A DNA stretch of 11,174 bases from NCBI GenBank assembly GCA_045660245.1, contig JAZRDJ010000030.1, positions 1 to 11,174 of the forward strand. Reading direction: 5' to 3'. Position 1 is the first letter of the stretch. Each line of letters opens with the position of its first letter. The DNA is from RGIG3872 sp045660245. Its GTDB lineage: Bacteria; Bacillota; Clostridia; Christensenellales; UBA1242. Position numbers and translations under genes: made by a program. Positions 1 to 7,499 of the stretch are shown here, piece after piece. The notes under the pieces are model-generated. The model saw only the letters and a list, made by a program, of their open reading frames with translations, searched no databases and was not told the DNA's origin.

Positions 1-1
1 T

Positions 2-1909
2 TCCACTGCAAAAGTAAATATTACTGGTGGAAACATTGGGAGTAATTCCGCAATTATACATGGTGGTGGATTGTTTGTTGCTGCAAATGCACAATTTTTG
101 ATGACTGATGGACAAATTTCTTACAATTATTCAAATGAAGGTGGTGGAATTTATTTCAGCGAAACAGACAGAGATTCCCAAAGTGAAAATGTTATTTCGG
201 GTGGTTCTGTTTCGTCAAACTATGCGTTTATTGATGGCGGGGGTATTTATTTACAGGATTCAGAGTTGAACATTCAAGGTGGTTTGGTTGATAATAATTA
301 TACAGCAAAAAAAGATGGCGTAACAGACAGCAATGACGGTCGTGGCGGTGGTATTTTTTGTCGACGATCAGATTTGAATGTTTCTGGTGGAGCGATTGAA
401 TCAAATTATCTCTGGAGCGAATCTAGCAGACCTTGGGGTGGTGGAATTTATCTCGCAGAATCAGATATGCTTTTGTCAAGTGGTGGAACAATCCGAAACA
501 ATATTGCAAGTCCAGAAAAATCAAACAGCAGTGGAGGAAATATTCTTGTTGATCAAGATTCGTATTTCGAAATGCAAGGTGGTTATATACTAGGCGATGG
601 TAAAACTTTGCAGGCCCAACTTGGTGGAGGAATTGCCAGTGTTGGAAAAGTCTCAATATACACTGGATACATTCAAGGCAATGTGGCAACAAATGGTGGT
701 GGCATTGCGAGTTATGGAGGATTTTCTCTTGATTTGAGCAGTTTGCTAGGATCATCATATAAATTTGATTATACCAAAAATATATTATGTATTAATGGTA
801 GTGTGAATATAACTGGAAATAAGGCAGACATTGGTTCAAGTATTTTAACGGGAAATGAAATTCAGTTTAATTCTGCTGGTAATCCAACTATAGATGGAAC
901 TGTCGCGCTTGGTGCAACCGAGGAATGTTCATATAATTTGCTGGGGACAAAATACACAATTATGGAAAAAATGTATCCGCAAGTGAACATAGTTGGTCAA
1001 GGTGATTTCACACCAAGTGATTCAATCAATATTGAATTTTTTCAATCATCTGTTTCAGTAAATTGGACAGATCCTGGGGCATCATCTTATACAATATCCA
1101 AAGAAACAACATTGATGGAGAATGCATTTATGAATTCTTCAAACAGTCTTGTAGAAGGTACTGGTTATGTTGAAAATGCAAATGCCTTCCGATATGCGGG
1201 AGATGGGGTTATTGGAATAGATAAGTATGGTGATTACTTTTTATTTTCGGATGTTAGTTATATGTTAACTTATGAATTTTTTGCCAATGGAAGATCAAAA
1301 ACAGTAACAGTGCGAGGTGGAGATTATCGTGCAAATATTGAAAATTTTGAAATACCAGGAACAGTTATATCTGGTGATGGTTATACGTACATTACAACGA
1401 AAATTGGCGGATTTTCTAAATGGAGTATAAAAAATCTTGAGATACCTGCAACGGTTGAAGAAATTGAAGCAGAAGCATTCAAATCTGTTGAAAACCTTGA
1501 GAGCGTTACTATTAATGATAATACTGCCGATGGTTATCATTTAAAAACAATTGGAGCACGTGCTTTTTTCGGATGTGCAAACTTGAAGAATTTTACTTTT
1601 GAGAATATGATATACAATGGTACAGATAATCCGATGGTGTTTGGTAGTTGTGTTTTTGGGGGAACTGCTATTCAACATTTATACTTTCAAGTGGTTGATT
1701 TTGAGAATTCAGCATCTGATGCATTTTTGAATAATAATACAAATAAAGATGGTACAACAGGAATATATTTAATTGTTGCAAACACTTCATATTATGATGT
1801 ATCTTTGGTGAAATATAAGGATATTAATGGTGCTTATTGTTTGGGATATTGCTATAATGTAAATTATTATATCAGTTGGGTATCTTCACAGATTGGAAAA
1901 ATCTTTTAA
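2..1909 (+). CDS. Large surface/adhesin-like protein, beta-helix repeats plus BspA-type LRR (5' end missing)
   Basis: The frame is open from base 2, so the gene begins before the window; a TTG at base 71 is internal, because the repeat pattern continues upstream of it. The visible part is 635 codons ending in TAA. Residues 1 to about 250 are a Gly/Asn/Ser-rich repeat alternating GG-x-I-x-x-N with GGGIY/F/A, the signature of right-handed parallel beta-helix (pectate-lyase-like, Pmp-like) surface proteins. A non-repetitive segment follows. Residues about 475-560 match BspA-type leucine-rich repeats (LRR_5), with IPATVEEIEAEAF, then a second unit with IGARAFFGCANL. No LPXTG signal, transmembrane helix or cell-wall repeat is seen at the C-terminus, so any anchoring element would have to be in the missing N-terminal part, or the protein is released. 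By family these are extracellular adhesion or host-interaction proteins; the ligand is unknown. The gene ends just before a strong terminator. Confidence is high for the architecture and low for function. Confidence 0.8.
   Translation, partial: STAKVNITGGNIGSNSAIIHGGGLFVAANAQFLMTDGQISYNYSNEGGGIYFSETDRDSQSENVISGGSVSSNYAFIDGGGIYLQDSELNIQGGLVDNNYTAKKDGVTDSNDGRGGGIFCRRSDLNVSGGAIESNYLWSESSRPWGGGIYLAESDMLLSSGGTIRNNIASPEKSNSSGGNILVDQDSYFEMQGGYILGDGKTLQAQLGGGIASVGKVSIYTGYIQGNVATNGGGIASYGGFSLDLSSLLGSSYKFDYTKNILCINGSVNITGNKADIGSSILTGNEIQFNSAGNPTIDGTVALGATEECSYNLLGTKYTIMEKMYPQVNIVGQGDFTPSDSINIEFFQSSVSVNWTDPGASSYTISKETTLMENAFMNSSNSLVEGTGYVENANAFRYAGDGVIGIDKYGDYFLFSDVSYMLTYEFFANGRSKTVTVRGGDYRANIENFEIPGTVISGDGYTYITTKIGGFSKWSIKNLEIPATVEEIEAEAFKSVENLESVTINDNTADGYHLKTIGARAFFGCANLKNFTFENMIYNGTDNPMVFGSCVFGGTAIQHLYFQVVDFENSASDAFLNNNTNKDGTTGIYLIVANTSYYDVSLVKYKDINGAYCLGYCYNVNYYISWVSSQIGKIF
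20..745 (+). repeat. Degenerate coding repeat (beta-helix rungs)
   Basis: Within the first gene, GGGI/GGGL motifs recur at about bases 62, 140, 236, 344, 437, 623 and 695. Most are paired with a GG-x-I-x-x-N motif some 15-20 residues away. Spacing is irregular because loops of different length are inserted between rungs. The repeat is visible at protein level and as recurrent GGTGGTGGA-like DNA. It has diverged enough that it is not a simple tandem DNA repeat. Confidence 0.7.
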
Positions 1910-1919
1910 AATTTGAGAA

Positions 1920-1960
1920 AAAACAGGTGACGGATAATTTTCCGTCACCTGTTTTGTTTT
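1920..1960. terminator. Bidirectional intrinsic terminator between convergent genes
   Basis: A perfect 15-bp stem (1920-1934 with 1941-1955), whose core is ACAGGTGACGGA, has a 6-base loop. On the plus strand it runs into a T-rich tract (TTTTGTTTTT). On the minus strand the complement of the A-run at 1918-1923 supplies a second T tract. It lies 10 bases after the surface-protein stop and 11 bases from the nifJ stop, so it can end both transcripts. Confidence 0.9.
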
Positions 1961-1971
1961 TATGGTAAATT

Positions 1972-4900
1972 TTATTTCTTTGAAAGATTCATTAGATTTT
2001 CAAATCGCTGTTTTGCGAATGTTGATGCGTCGCTTGAAAGTGTATTGTATCGTTCTTCTGAGATCTTTTTGAGTGTGAAAAACCTTGATTGTTTGCTGGT
2101 GTATGATTCATATGGCTGAACCATGACAGGTGGAATAATTTCAAGTTTTCCATCCTTGAATGAGTATGTTGGGAAGTAACCGGACATAACAGCATCTCTT
2201 TGGTTTGATGGCGTTTCGCTCATGTTTCCGCCGTGATTGATGCATGGGGAATAAGCAATGATAACTGATGGACCTTTGTGGTCATAAGCATCTTTGAAGG
2301 CTTTGATCGTGGCTTGCATGTTTGCGCCAAGACTGACCTGTGCAACAAATGTGTTTGGATATGTCATGAGCATTTTTCCAAGGTCTTTTTTGTGAGTTTC
2401 TTTTCCGCTTGAGGCAAACTTGGCAACAGCACCCATTGGAGTGGATTTGCTGGCTTGACCGCCTGTGTTTGAGTAAACTTCTGTGTCAAGAATCAAGATG
2501 TTGACGTCTTCACCCGTTGCAACAACATGATCAAGTCCGCCAAAGCCAATGTCATAAGCCCAGCCATCGCCACCGATGATCCAAACGGAAGTTTCAAAGA
2601 ATGAAGATTGAAGGCTATACATATCTTTGATGGTTGGATTGTTTTCGCCTTTTGCGATTGTGTCCGAGAGCAGTGCACGGATTTCAAGTGCTGTTGATTC
2701 TTGTTTTTTTGTTTCAGCAATCCAAGTTCTCAGAAGAGAAGCAAGTTTGCCGTTGACGAGTTTTTGAGAGAGTGCAACTCTCACTAGATTTTCAAGTTTT
2801 TGTCTATTTGAAGTTGCTGCCTTTTTCATGCCAAGTCCAAACTCTGCGTTATCTTCAAACAGGCTATTTGACCATGCTGGGCCTGTGCCGTTTTCTGTCT
2901 TTGCATAAGGGCAGGTTGGGGCGCTTCCGGCATAAATCGAAGAGCAACCAGTTGCATTTGCAATCAAGAGTTCATTTCCAAACAGTTGAGTCAACAGTTT
3001 GATATATGGTGTTTCACCGCAACCAGCGCATGCACCTGAAAATTCAAAGAGAGGTTTTTCAAACTGACTACCTTTGATTGTGAATTTGCTCAAATTTATT
3101 TCGGGTTTTTTGAGTTTTTGAGTGAGGGCAAAATTCAATTTTTCTTTGTTCACAATTTGTTCTGGTTCAACCATTTTGAGAGCCTTGTTTTTTGCTGGGC
3201 ACACATGAGCACAATTTCCACAGCCAGTGCAATCCATTGGGCTGAGTTGTATTTTGAAGTCATAATCAGGCATTCCAATTGCTGGGACGCTACCGAGTTT
3301 TTGTGATTCTTTGCTATCCTTTTTGGTCAAGACTGGACGCAAGCATGCGTGTGGGCACACGAGCGAGCACATGTTGCACTGAATACAATTTTCACTTATC
3401 CAGCAAGGCAGGGCAGTTGCTATATCTCGTTTTTCGAGAGCACTTGTACCTGTTGGAACTTCACCAGTTGGATTCATTTGAGAAACTTTCAAATTGTCTC
3501 CTTCAAGTTGCAATATTGGTTCAATGAACTCATCAAAATAGAGTTCCCCTGAACTTGGGTGTTTGATTGACTTGCCTTCAGTTGTTGTATTCCAGTGTTT
3601 TGGAACGTTCACTTGTCTTAAATAGGAAAGAGACAAGTCGATTGCTTGCATGTTCATTGCTATCACATGATCGCCCTTTGATGAATATGTCTTTTTTGCG
3701 TAATCCTTGATGAGAGGGATTGCTTTTTCGACTGGGATAATTCCAGAAAGTGCAAAGAATGCAGTTTGCATGATCAAATTTATTCTGCGATTCAAACCAA
3801 CTTGCCTTGCAATATGTTCTGCGTCAATCACATACATTTTCAAGTTCTTTTGAGCAATAATGTTTTTGACATATGCAGGCAACTCCGTTTCAAGTTCAGC
3901 ATCAGTCCATGGTGCATTCAAAAGGATTGTTCCGTTTTTTCTGATGCCTTTCAAGAAGTTAAATTTTGTAACGAATGATTTGTTGTGAAGAGCAACGAAA
4001 CTTGGGTGGTCAATCAGATATGGTGCCTTGATCTCTTGCTGTGAAAGGCGCAAATAACTAGTGGTCACGGAACCGCTTTTTTTGCTGTCATAAACAAAGA
4101 ATGCTTGTCCAAATGCACCGGTTGCATCACCAAAGATTTTGATTGAATTTTTGTTCGCTGATACTGTGCCATCACTGCCGAGGCCATAAAACTTGAACTC
4201 AAAGGTGTTTGGCAATGAACAATCATAATCTTTGACAGTAAGTGATGATTTTGAGATGTCATCGTCAATACCAACAGTGAAATGATTTTTGAATGTTTTG
4301 CCTGCAAGTGCATTGTAACCATTCATGAGAACTGCAAGAGCGTGGCTCACATTGAACTCTTTGCTCGATAACCCATATCTGCCGGCAATGAGTTTTATGT
4401 TTGAAACATTGAATTCTTGAAGACAAGCAGAAATGTCGGTTGCTAATGGTTCAAAAACACTTCCACATTCTTTTGTTCTGTCAAGAACCACAAGTGTTTT
4501 GCAAGTGGTTGGGAGCGTTTTCAAGAATTTTTCTGCAAAAAATGGTCTATACAATCTCACTTTTATGAGGCCGAATTTTCCACCCTGAGTGTTCAATGCG
4601 TTCACTGCTGTCTCAAGAGCCTCATTGCCAGAACCCATACAAACAGCAACAACCTCGGCATCTTTATGTCCGAAATATTCAAAGGCTGAGTATGCTCTGC
4701 CTGTGATGGTTTTGAATTGTTTTGCGCAATTATCAAATATTTTTGACAGGTTTTTGTAGAAAGGTGACGATGCTTCTCTTGCTTGAAAGAAAATGTCGCC
4801 AGACTGTGCAGTTCCGCGTTGTGTTGGAGCAGAAGGAGTGAGTGCGCGGAGTTTGAATTTTCTGATATCTTCAAAATCGACGAGTTTTTTGATTTCTTCA

Positions 4901-5460
4901 TCTGAAAGTTCTGTGATTGTGTTGAGTTCATGAGATGTTCTGAATCCATCAAAAAAGTGAAGGAATGGAATATGGCTTTTCATTGAAACCATGTGAGAGA
5001 GCATTGCCATATCCTGGGCTTCTTGAACTGATGATGAGGCAATTATGCCAAAACCTGTTTGTCTCACTGCCATGACGTCACTGTGATCGCCAAAAATCGA
5101 AAGGGCATGAGTCGCAATTGTTCTTGCTGCAACATGGATTGTGCAAGGCAAGAGTTCGCCTGCGATTTTGTACATATTTGGAATCATCAAAAGAAGGCCT
5201 TGGCTTGATGTAAATGTTGTTGCAAGAGAACCTGCCGAAAGCGCACCATGAAGTGCTCCAGCGGCGCCTGCCTCTGACTGCATTTCAGTCACTTGAGTGA
5301 TCATGTCAAAAATGTTCTTTTTGCCACTTGCTCCAAGAGTGTCAATAGTTTCTGCCATAGGGGAAGATGGTGTTATTGGGTAAATAATTGCCATATCATT
5401 AATTTTATAAGCGACATTGGCTGCGGCGGTATTACCATCAACAGTAATTTTTCTTTTCAT
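1972..5460 (-). CDS. nifJ: Pyruvate:ferredoxin (flavodoxin) oxidoreductase
   Basis: This cytoplasmic enzyme oxidises pyruvate with CoA to acetyl-CoA and CO2, reducing ferredoxin or flavodoxin. It is the central pyruvate step of fermentative anaerobes. The 1162 residues match the usual single-chain length of about 1170-1200. The N-terminal pyruvate-binding domain carries YPITPSSPMAE (residues 27-37), E63 and R113, equivalent to the catalytic Thr, Glu and Arg of characterised PFORs. The gamma-like domain lies around 425-610 (VYDSKKSG at 456-463). Two 4Fe-4S sites are formed by C692/C695/C698/C702 and C744/C747/C750/C754. The TPP domain has the proximal-cluster cysteines C811, C814, C839 and C1073, plus GDGWAYDIG (964-972) through YSNTGGQ (996-1002). 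All eight ferredoxin-type and all four proximal-cluster cysteines are present, so the protein looks fully functional. It lacks the C-terminal extension of the Desulfovibrio africanus enzyme. The gene stands alone, with its own promoter and terminator. Confidence 0.98.
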   Translation of the reverse strand: MKRKITVDGNTAAANVAYKINDMAIIYPITPSSPMAETIDTLGASGKKNIFDMITQVTEMQSEAGAAGALHGALSAGSLATTFTSSQGLLLMIPNMYKIAGELLPCTIHVAARTIATHALSIFGDHSDVMAVRQTGFGIIASSSVQEAQDMAMLSHMVSMKSHIPFLHFFDGFRTSHELNTITELSDEEIKKLVDFEDIRKFKLRALTPSAPTQRGTAQSGDIFFQAREASSPFYKNLSKIFDNCAKQFKTITGRAYSAFEYFGHKDAEVVAVCMGSGNEALETAVNALNTQGGKFGLIKVRLYRPFFAEKFLKTLPTTCKTLVVLDRTKECGSVFEPLATDISACLQEFNVSNIKLIAGRYGLSSKEFNVSHALAVLMNGYNALAGKTFKNHFTVGIDDDISKSSLTVKDYDCSLPNTFEFKFYGLGSDGTVSANKNSIKIFGDATGAFGQAFFVYDSKKSGSVTTSYLRLSQQEIKAPYLIDHPSFVALHNKSFVTKFNFLKGIRKNGTILLNAPWTDAELETELPAYVKNIIAQKNLKMYVIDAEHIARQVGLNRRINLIMQTAFFALSGIIPVEKAIPLIKDYAKKTYSSKGDHVIAMNMQAIDLSLSYLRQVNVPKHWNTTTEGKSIKHPSSGELYFDEFIEPILQLEGDNLKVSQMNPTGEVPTGTSALEKRDIATALPCWISENCIQCNMCSLVCPHACLRPVLTKKDSKESQKLGSVPAIGMPDYDFKIQLSPMDCTGCGNCAHVCPAKNKALKMVEPEQIVNKEKLNFALTQKLKKPEINLSKFTIKGSQFEKPLFEFSGACAGCGETPYIKLLTQLFGNELLIANATGCSSIYAGSAPTCPYAKTENGTGPAWSNSLFEDNAEFGLGMKKAATSNRQKLENLVRVALSQKLVNGKLASLLRTWIAETKKQESTALEIRALLSDTIAKGENNPTIKDMYSLQSSFFETSVWIIGGDGWAYDIGFGGLDHVVATGEDVNILILDTEVYSNTGGQASKSTPMGAVAKFASSGKETHKKDLGKMLMTYPNTFVAQVSLGANMQATIKAFKDAYDHKGPSVIIAYSPCINHGGNMSETPSNQRDAVMSGYFPTYSFKDGKLEIIPPVMVQPYESYTSKQSRFFTLKKISEERYNTLSSDASTFAKQRFENLMNLSKK

Positions 5461-5468
5461 TGTTATAG

Positions 5469-5476
5469 TTCTCCCT
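5469..5476 (-). promoter_or_regulatory. nifJ ribosome binding site
   Basis: On the minus strand AGGGAGAA lies 8 bases before the ATG at 5460. This is a good Shine-Dalgarno match and fixes the start of nifJ at the residue preceding KRKITVDGN. Confidence 0.8.
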
Positions 5477-5494
5477 AAAATTCTTATATAATAA

Positions 5495-5524
5495 ATTATA
5501 TATCTTTGAAAAAGTTTTAGTCAA
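5495..5524 (-). promoter_or_regulatory. nifJ promoter (sigma-A type)
   Basis: On the minus strand a TTGACT -35 box (5524-5519) and a perfect TATAAT -10 box (5500-5495) are separated by 18 bases. Predicted transcription start is near 5488, giving a leader of about 28 bases that contains the Shine-Dalgarno site. The -35 box sits 19 bases from that of the divergent truA promoter, so the two may compete or share regulation. Confidence 0.8.
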
Positions 5525-5543
5525 ACAAATTCATGCTTCTCAC

Positions 5544-5573
5544 TTGATTTATACTTTTCTGATGTGGTACAAT
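5544..5573 (+). promoter_or_regulatory. truA promoter, extended -10, predicted leaderless transcript
   Basis: A TTGATT -35 box (5544-5549), an 18-base spacer ending in TGG (extended -10 element) and TACAAT (5568-5573) precede truA. Only six bases separate the -10 box from the ATG at 5580, so the expected transcription start is at or within a base or two of the A of the start codon. No Shine-Dalgarno sequence is present. Confidence 0.65.
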
Positions 5574-5579
5574 ATTTTC

Positions 5580-6323
5580 ATGAAAATAAAGTTAGTTATT
5601 GAATATGATGGAACAAACTATTCTGGTTGGCAAACTCAAAAAGGTGAAACAACAATTCAAGGTGAACTTGAAAAGGTGATTTCTGACGTTGTGAAGGTCC
5701 CAGTCGTTTTGTATGCAAGTGGGAGAACTGATGCAGGAGTGAGTGCGCGGGCGCAGGTCGCACATTTTGAAGTTGATGATGATTTCAAATTTGACAAATT
5801 TGGTTTTTTGGGTTCTGTTAATTTCTTTTTGCCGAATGATATTTTGGTGAAAGATGCGTGTGTTGTATCTGATGAATTTGATGCAAGGTTCACTGCAAAG
5901 AAAAAGACATACCGATATTATTTTTATATCTCAAGATTTGAGCGCCCATTGTATGCAAAATACTTGAGAGTGAATGACAATGTGAGTGTCGAAAAAATGC
6001 AGGAAGCCTGCAAGTGTTTGATTGGAACTCATGATTTCAAGAGTTTTGTTGCGAGAAAGAGTGGAAAGACAAATTTTGAAAGAACCATTTTTGATGCAAA
6101 AATTTTGGATCTTGGCGATGGACTTTTTGCATTTGAAGTTACGGGCAATGGATTTTTGTACAACATGGTTAGAATCATCATGGGGACACTCATCAAAATT
6201 GGCGGAAAGAAACTTGAACCAATCGACATGATTTCAATTATTGAAGGAAAGAGCAGGGCATCTGCTGGGAAGACAGTCAGTGGAATTCCGTTAGTTTTGT
6301 ATTCTGTGGAATATGATGAATAA
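5580..6323 (+). CDS. truA: tRNA pseudouridine(38-40) synthase TruA
   Basis: TruA isomerises uridine to pseudouridine at positions 38-40 in the anticodon stem-loop of many tRNAs. The product is 247 residues, typical for the family. It begins with KIKLVIEYDGTNYSGWQ, the standard N-terminal motif. The catalytic aspartate is D51 in GRTDAGVSA. Further family landmarks are KTYRYYFY near residue 104 and GNGFLYNMVRIIMGTL in the C-terminal half. The start is ATG 5580: the frame stays open to a TTG at 5544, but the extra 12 residues are not family-like and that TTG is better read as the promoter -35 box. Nothing resembling a Shine-Dalgarno site precedes the ATG, which fits leaderless translation. The gene lies upstream of rplM-rpsI as in Bacillus and many other Firmicutes, but a separate strong promoter precedes rplM, so the two units are only partly coupled. 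Confidence 0.96.
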   Translation: MKIKLVIEYDGTNYSGWQTQKGETTIQGELEKVISDVVKVPVVLYASGRTDAGVSARAQVAHFEVDDDFKFDKFGFLGSVNFFLPNDILVKDACVVSDEFDARFTAKKKTYRYYFYISRFERPLYAKYLRVNDNVSVEKMQEACKCLIGTHDFKSFVARKSGKTNFERTIFDAKILDLGDGLFAFEVTGNGFLYNMVRIIMGTLIKIGGKKLEPIDMISIIEGKSRASAGKTVSGIPLVLYSVEYDE

Positions 6324-6382
6324 ATTTTAGATTTATATTTAATATAAGCCAAACAAATTTAGCAACTTTTTTCAAAAAATCA

Positions 6383-6411
6383 TTGACATTTGAAATGAAG
6401 TGTATTATATT
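6383..6411 (+). promoter_or_regulatory. rplM-rpsI promoter
   Basis: A perfect TTGACA -35 box (6383-6388) is followed after 17 bases by TATATT (6406-6411). Predicted start near 6418 gives a leader of about 70 bases before rplM. This is one of the strongest promoters in the window, as expected for a ribosomal protein operon. Confidence 0.8.
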
Positions 6412-6417
6412 ATTTAA

Positions 6418-6483
6418 GCATAGTGCCGACTATCGAGTTTCATCTCACGCTCATTTTGTCGGTAAATATAAAAAATCAAGGGA
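6418..6483 (+). promoter_or_regulatory. Structured rplM 5' leader, candidate L13 autoregulatory leader
   Basis: The transcribed leader contains a hairpin with a 7-bp basal stem (TGCCGAC 6424-6430 with GTCGGTA 6458-6464, one G-U pair). It encloses 27 bases in which GAG (6435-6437) can pair with CTC at 6444-6446 or 6450-6452. GC content is clearly higher than in the surrounding AT-rich spacer. Low-GC Gram-positives are known to have an L13 leader, thought to be bound by L13 for feedback control. Placement and size fit, but I cannot verify a match to that family's consensus. The Shine-Dalgarno AAGGGA (6478-6483) follows, 14 bases after the stem. Confidence 0.5.
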
Positions 6484-6489
6484 AAAAAA

Positions 6490-6930
6490 ATGAAAACATA
6501 TATTCAAAATTCAAACGATAAATCAAGCAAGTGGTATATTGTTGACGCAACAAACGTTCCACTTGGAAGACTTGCAAGCCAAGTAGCAGCAGTTCTTCGT
6601 GGTAAAAATAAACCAGAATTCACACCTCATGTTGATTGTGGTGATCATGTTATTGTTATCAATACTGACAAAGTTGCTCTTACTGGAAAGAAGATGGAAC
6701 AAAAGTATTACAGATATCATACACTCTACATCGGTGGTCTCAAGGAAATTCAATACAGCACACTTTTGAAAGACAAATCAGATTTTGCTGTATATGAAGC
6801 AATCCGTGGAATGCTTCCAAAGAATCGTCTTGGCAGAAAGATGATCAAAAAACTCCGTGTTTATAAAGATGAAAAACATGGTCATGAGGCTCAAACTCCA
6901 GTAGAACTCAAAATTGAGGGTAAGAGGTAA
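6490..6930 (+). CDS. rplM: 50S ribosomal protein L13
   Basis: L13 is an early-assembly protein of the large ribosomal subunit that binds 23S rRNA. The product is 146 residues (E. coli 142, Bacillus about 145). Diagnostic segments are WYIVDATNVPLGRLAS near the N-terminus, LRGKNKPEFTPHVDCGDHVIVIN, the central KYYRYHTLYIGGLKE and the C-terminal IRGMLPKNRLGRKMIKKLRVY. The start has AAGGGA six bases before the ATG. It is the first gene of a two-gene operon with rpsI, separated by 5 bases, and carries its own promoter and a structured leader. Nothing is unusual in the protein. Confidence 0.98.
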   Translation: MKTYIQNSNDKSSKWYIVDATNVPLGRLASQVAAVLRGKNKPEFTPHVDCGDHVIVINTDKVALTGKKMEQKYYRYHTLYIGGLKEIQYSTLLKDKSDFAVYEAIRGMLPKNRLGRKMIKKLRVYKDEKHGHEAQTPVELKIEGKR

Positions 6931-6935
6931 TAACA

Positions 6936-7343
6936 ATGGCAAAGAAAGTAACAAAGAAAGAACAAATTTGGGCAACTGGAAGAAGAAAAAAAGCAATTGC
7001 CCGTGTTAGAATTAGTGAAGGAAAGGGCGAAATTTTGATCAACAAAGTTCCTGTTGCTGAATATTTCAAACTTGACACTCTCACAAACATTGCAAAACAA
7101 GCATTGGTACTCGTTAATGCTGAAAGTAAATATGACGTAAACGTAAACGTTTATGGTGGTGGACTTGCTGGTCAAGCAGGTGCAACTCGTCATGGTATTG
7201 CTCGTGCACTTGTTCTTGCAAATGAAGCATACAAGCCAGAAATCAAGGCCGCAGGTCTTTTGACTCGTGACCCAAGAATGAAAGAAAGAAAGAAATATGG
7301 TCTCAAAAAGGCTCGTAAGTCTCCACAATTCTCAAAGAGATAA
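6936..7343 (+). CDS. rpsI: 30S ribosomal protein S9
   Basis: S9 is a small-subunit protein whose basic C-terminal tail reaches the P-site tRNA. The product is 135 residues against about 130 in other bacteria, with a few extra lysine-rich residues at the N-terminus. Family motifs are WATGRRKKAIARVRI, VYGGGLAGQAGATRHGIARAL, LLTRDPRMKERKKYG and the canonical SPQFSKR terminus. The Shine-Dalgarno AGAGGT (6923-6928) overlaps the last codons of rplM, so the two genes are probably translationally coupled. A strong terminator follows at 7390. Confidence 0.98.
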   Translation: MAKKVTKKEQIWATGRRKKAIARVRISEGKGEILINKVPVAEYFKLDTLTNIAKQALVLVNAESKYDVNVNVYGGGLAGQAGATRHGIARALVLANEAYKPEIKAAGLLTRDPRMKERKKYGLKKARKSPQFSKR

Positions 7344-7389
7344 TTTGGTTTTGGAGATTTATATCAATCATATTATTTCAAAGACAATC

Positions 7390-7420
7390 AAAACACCAGA
7401 CATTTTGTCTGGTGTTTTTT
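7390..7420 (+). terminator. Intrinsic terminator of the rplM-rpsI operon
   Basis: A hairpin with an up to 13-bp stem (core ACACCAGACA with TGTCTGGTGT) and a 3-5 base loop is followed directly by TTTTTTCTTTTT. It begins 46 bases after the rpsI stop and separates that operon from ung. Confidence 0.92.
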
Positions 7421-7440
7421 CTTTTTGTATGTAAATTTTG

Positions 7441-7470
7441 TTGTATTGGCAAAGATTTTTATGTTACACT
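7441..7470 (+). promoter_or_regulatory. Probable promoter of the ung transcription unit
   Basis: An extended -10 element, TGT then TACACT (7465-7470), is preceded at 18 bases by a weak TTGTAT -35 box (7441-7446). Start is predicted near 7477, giving a leader of about 23 bases that holds the ung Shine-Dalgarno site. It is weaker than the rplM and acpP promoters. Confidence 0.5.
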
Positions 7471-7499
7471 TGAAATAGAAAATTATCAAGGTGGAGCAT

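Noticed and set aside
71..73. TTG at 71 as the start of the first gene
   Set aside because: The frame is open from base 2 and the upstream codons continue the same GG-x-I-x-x-N/GGG repeat, so the gene is truncated by the window edge.
2772..5478. Several plus-strand open frames of 60-80 codons inside nifJ
   Set aside because: They are shadows of the minus-strand PFOR gene, with no ribosome binding sites and no recognisable protein features.
5544..5579. TTG at 5544 as the start of truA, adding 12 residues
   Set aside because: The additional residues do not match the TruA N-terminus, the TTG lacks a Shine-Dalgarno site, and the region is better explained as the promoter (-35 TTGATT, extended -10 TACAAT).
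6332..6346. AT-only inverted repeat (TTATAT/ATATAA) after truA as a terminator
   Set aside because: The stem has no G-C pairs and no T tract follows; it is expected by chance in such AT-rich spacer. truA may read through into rplM.
5522..6359. CAAACAAATT occurring at 5522-5531 and 6350-6359 upstream of both truA and rplM units
   Set aside because: Ten AT-rich bases shared twice in this composition is compatible with chance; flanks do not match and the positions relative to the promoters differ.
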